Source of the DNA: Marisimplicoccus sp964437815
Lineage (GTDB): Bacteria > Bacteroidota > Bacteroidia > Flavobacteriales > Flavobacteriaceae
DNA: 6,323 nt
Direction of reading: 5' to 3'
NCBI GenBank assembly: GCA_964437815.1
Contig: CAYTIE010000045.1
Location: forward strand, 1-6,323
The position numbers and the translations under genes were made by a program. The notes beneath the pieces were generated by a model. It made no database searches. It was not told the origin of the DNA and was given only the letters and a program-made list of their open reading frames with translations. Shown piece by piece: positions 6,082 to 6,323 of the stretch. Position 1 is the first letter of the stretch. Every line of letters begins with the position of its first letter.

Positions 6082-6323
6082 TTATTAAAGCTAACAACTT
6101 TTGATTTATATTATTCCATGTGTTTTGATAAGAAAATTTAATCATATTATTTTTTTTTTCGAAATAATTGTCGCTATTTTGTATTAAATTTAAAATAAAA
6201 TCTTTTAAATTTTCTTTTTTATAGTCAGATTGATTAACTAACCAACATAGTTTTTTGTCACTATATTTTTTTGCATTATAAAATTGGTGATCATCTTTTG
6301 ATTTAGGCAGAGGTATTGCAAGA
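6071..6323 (-). CDS. murG: MurG, undecaprenyl-PP-MurNAc-pentapeptide GlcNAc transferase (C-terminal 83 residues)
   Basis: The frame is open from the window edge (first full codon at 6322-6320) to a TAA at 6073-6071. The visible 83 residues begin AIPLPKSKDDHQFYNAK after one Leu, which matches the PLP-x(3)-DDHQ-x(2)-NA block of MurG, a conserved segment of the UDP-GlcNAc-binding C-terminal domain. The remainder is a Lys/Asn-rich helical tail with little identity to well-known MurGs. MurG is the membrane-associated GT-B enzyme that turns lipid I into lipid II. About three quarters of the gene lies beyond the right edge. It overlaps the murC start by 11 nt, consistent with the murG-murC order common in alphaproteobacteria. 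Ten consecutive A on the coding strand (6159-6150) encode part of an E-K-K-K stretch. Confidence 0.93.
   Translation of the reverse strand, partial: LAIPLPKSKDDHQFYNAKKYSDKKLCWLVNQSDYKKENLKDFILNLIQNSDNYFEKKNNMIKFSYQNTWNNINQKLLALINEN

Noticed and set aside
1..6323. Mobile elements, tRNA or rRNA genes, CRISPR arrays, and signs of horizontal transfer
   Set aside because: None seen. Coding sequence fills nearly the whole window, composition is uniform, and no repeat-spacer pattern, transposase or RNA gene fold was recognised.

Overview
The window is a very AT-rich stretch (roughly a quarter G+C by eye) carrying one block of seven genes, all on the minus strand. Read in the direction of transcription (high to low coordinates) they are murG (3' end only), murC, murB, ddl, ftsQ, ftsA and lpxC. 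This is the distal half of a division and cell wall (dcw) cluster. The order murG-murC-murB-ddl-ftsQ-ftsA-lpxC, the low G+C, the Lys/Asn/Ile/Phe-rich proteins and the extreme gene packing suggest a streamlined alphaproteobacterium, such as SAR11 (Pelagibacterales) or another AT-rich marine or host-associated lineage. LpxC shows a Gram-negative cell that makes lipid A. TGA serves as a stop and TGG encodes Trp, so the code is the standard bacterial one.

Layout from right to left: the murG C-terminus (6071-6323) overlaps murC (4684-6081) by 11 nt. murC overlaps murB (3776-4684) by one base. The murB stop abuts the ddl start (ddl 2858-3775). ddl overlaps ftsQ (best start 2877) by 20 nt. ftsQ overlaps ftsA (1029-2195) by 8 nt. 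The only real spacer is 65 nt between ftsA and lpxC (43-963). A 42-nt tail follows lpxC. No convincing promoter was seen inside the block, so it reads as one operon entered from beyond the right edge.

The genes work together in envelope building. MurB, MurC and Ddl make UDP-MurNAc-L-Ala and D-Ala-D-Ala. MurG makes lipid II. FtsQ and FtsA belong to the septal machinery that uses lipid II. LpxC commits UDP-GlcNAc-derived precursor to lipid A.

The main point of interest is what is missing. In most alphaproteobacteria ftsZ lies between ftsA and lpxC; here only 65 nt separate them, so ftsZ has been moved or lost from this locus. The adjacent FtsA is short and has an altered second phosphate-binding loop, but keeps a clear C-terminal amphipathic helix. 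Smaller points are a terminator-like inverted repeat inside the end of ftsA, long A/T homopolymers in murB and ftsQ, and an almost complete lack of Shine-Dalgarno sites at the coupled junctions. I did not find a new type of biological system; this is a core operon with one notable rearrangement.
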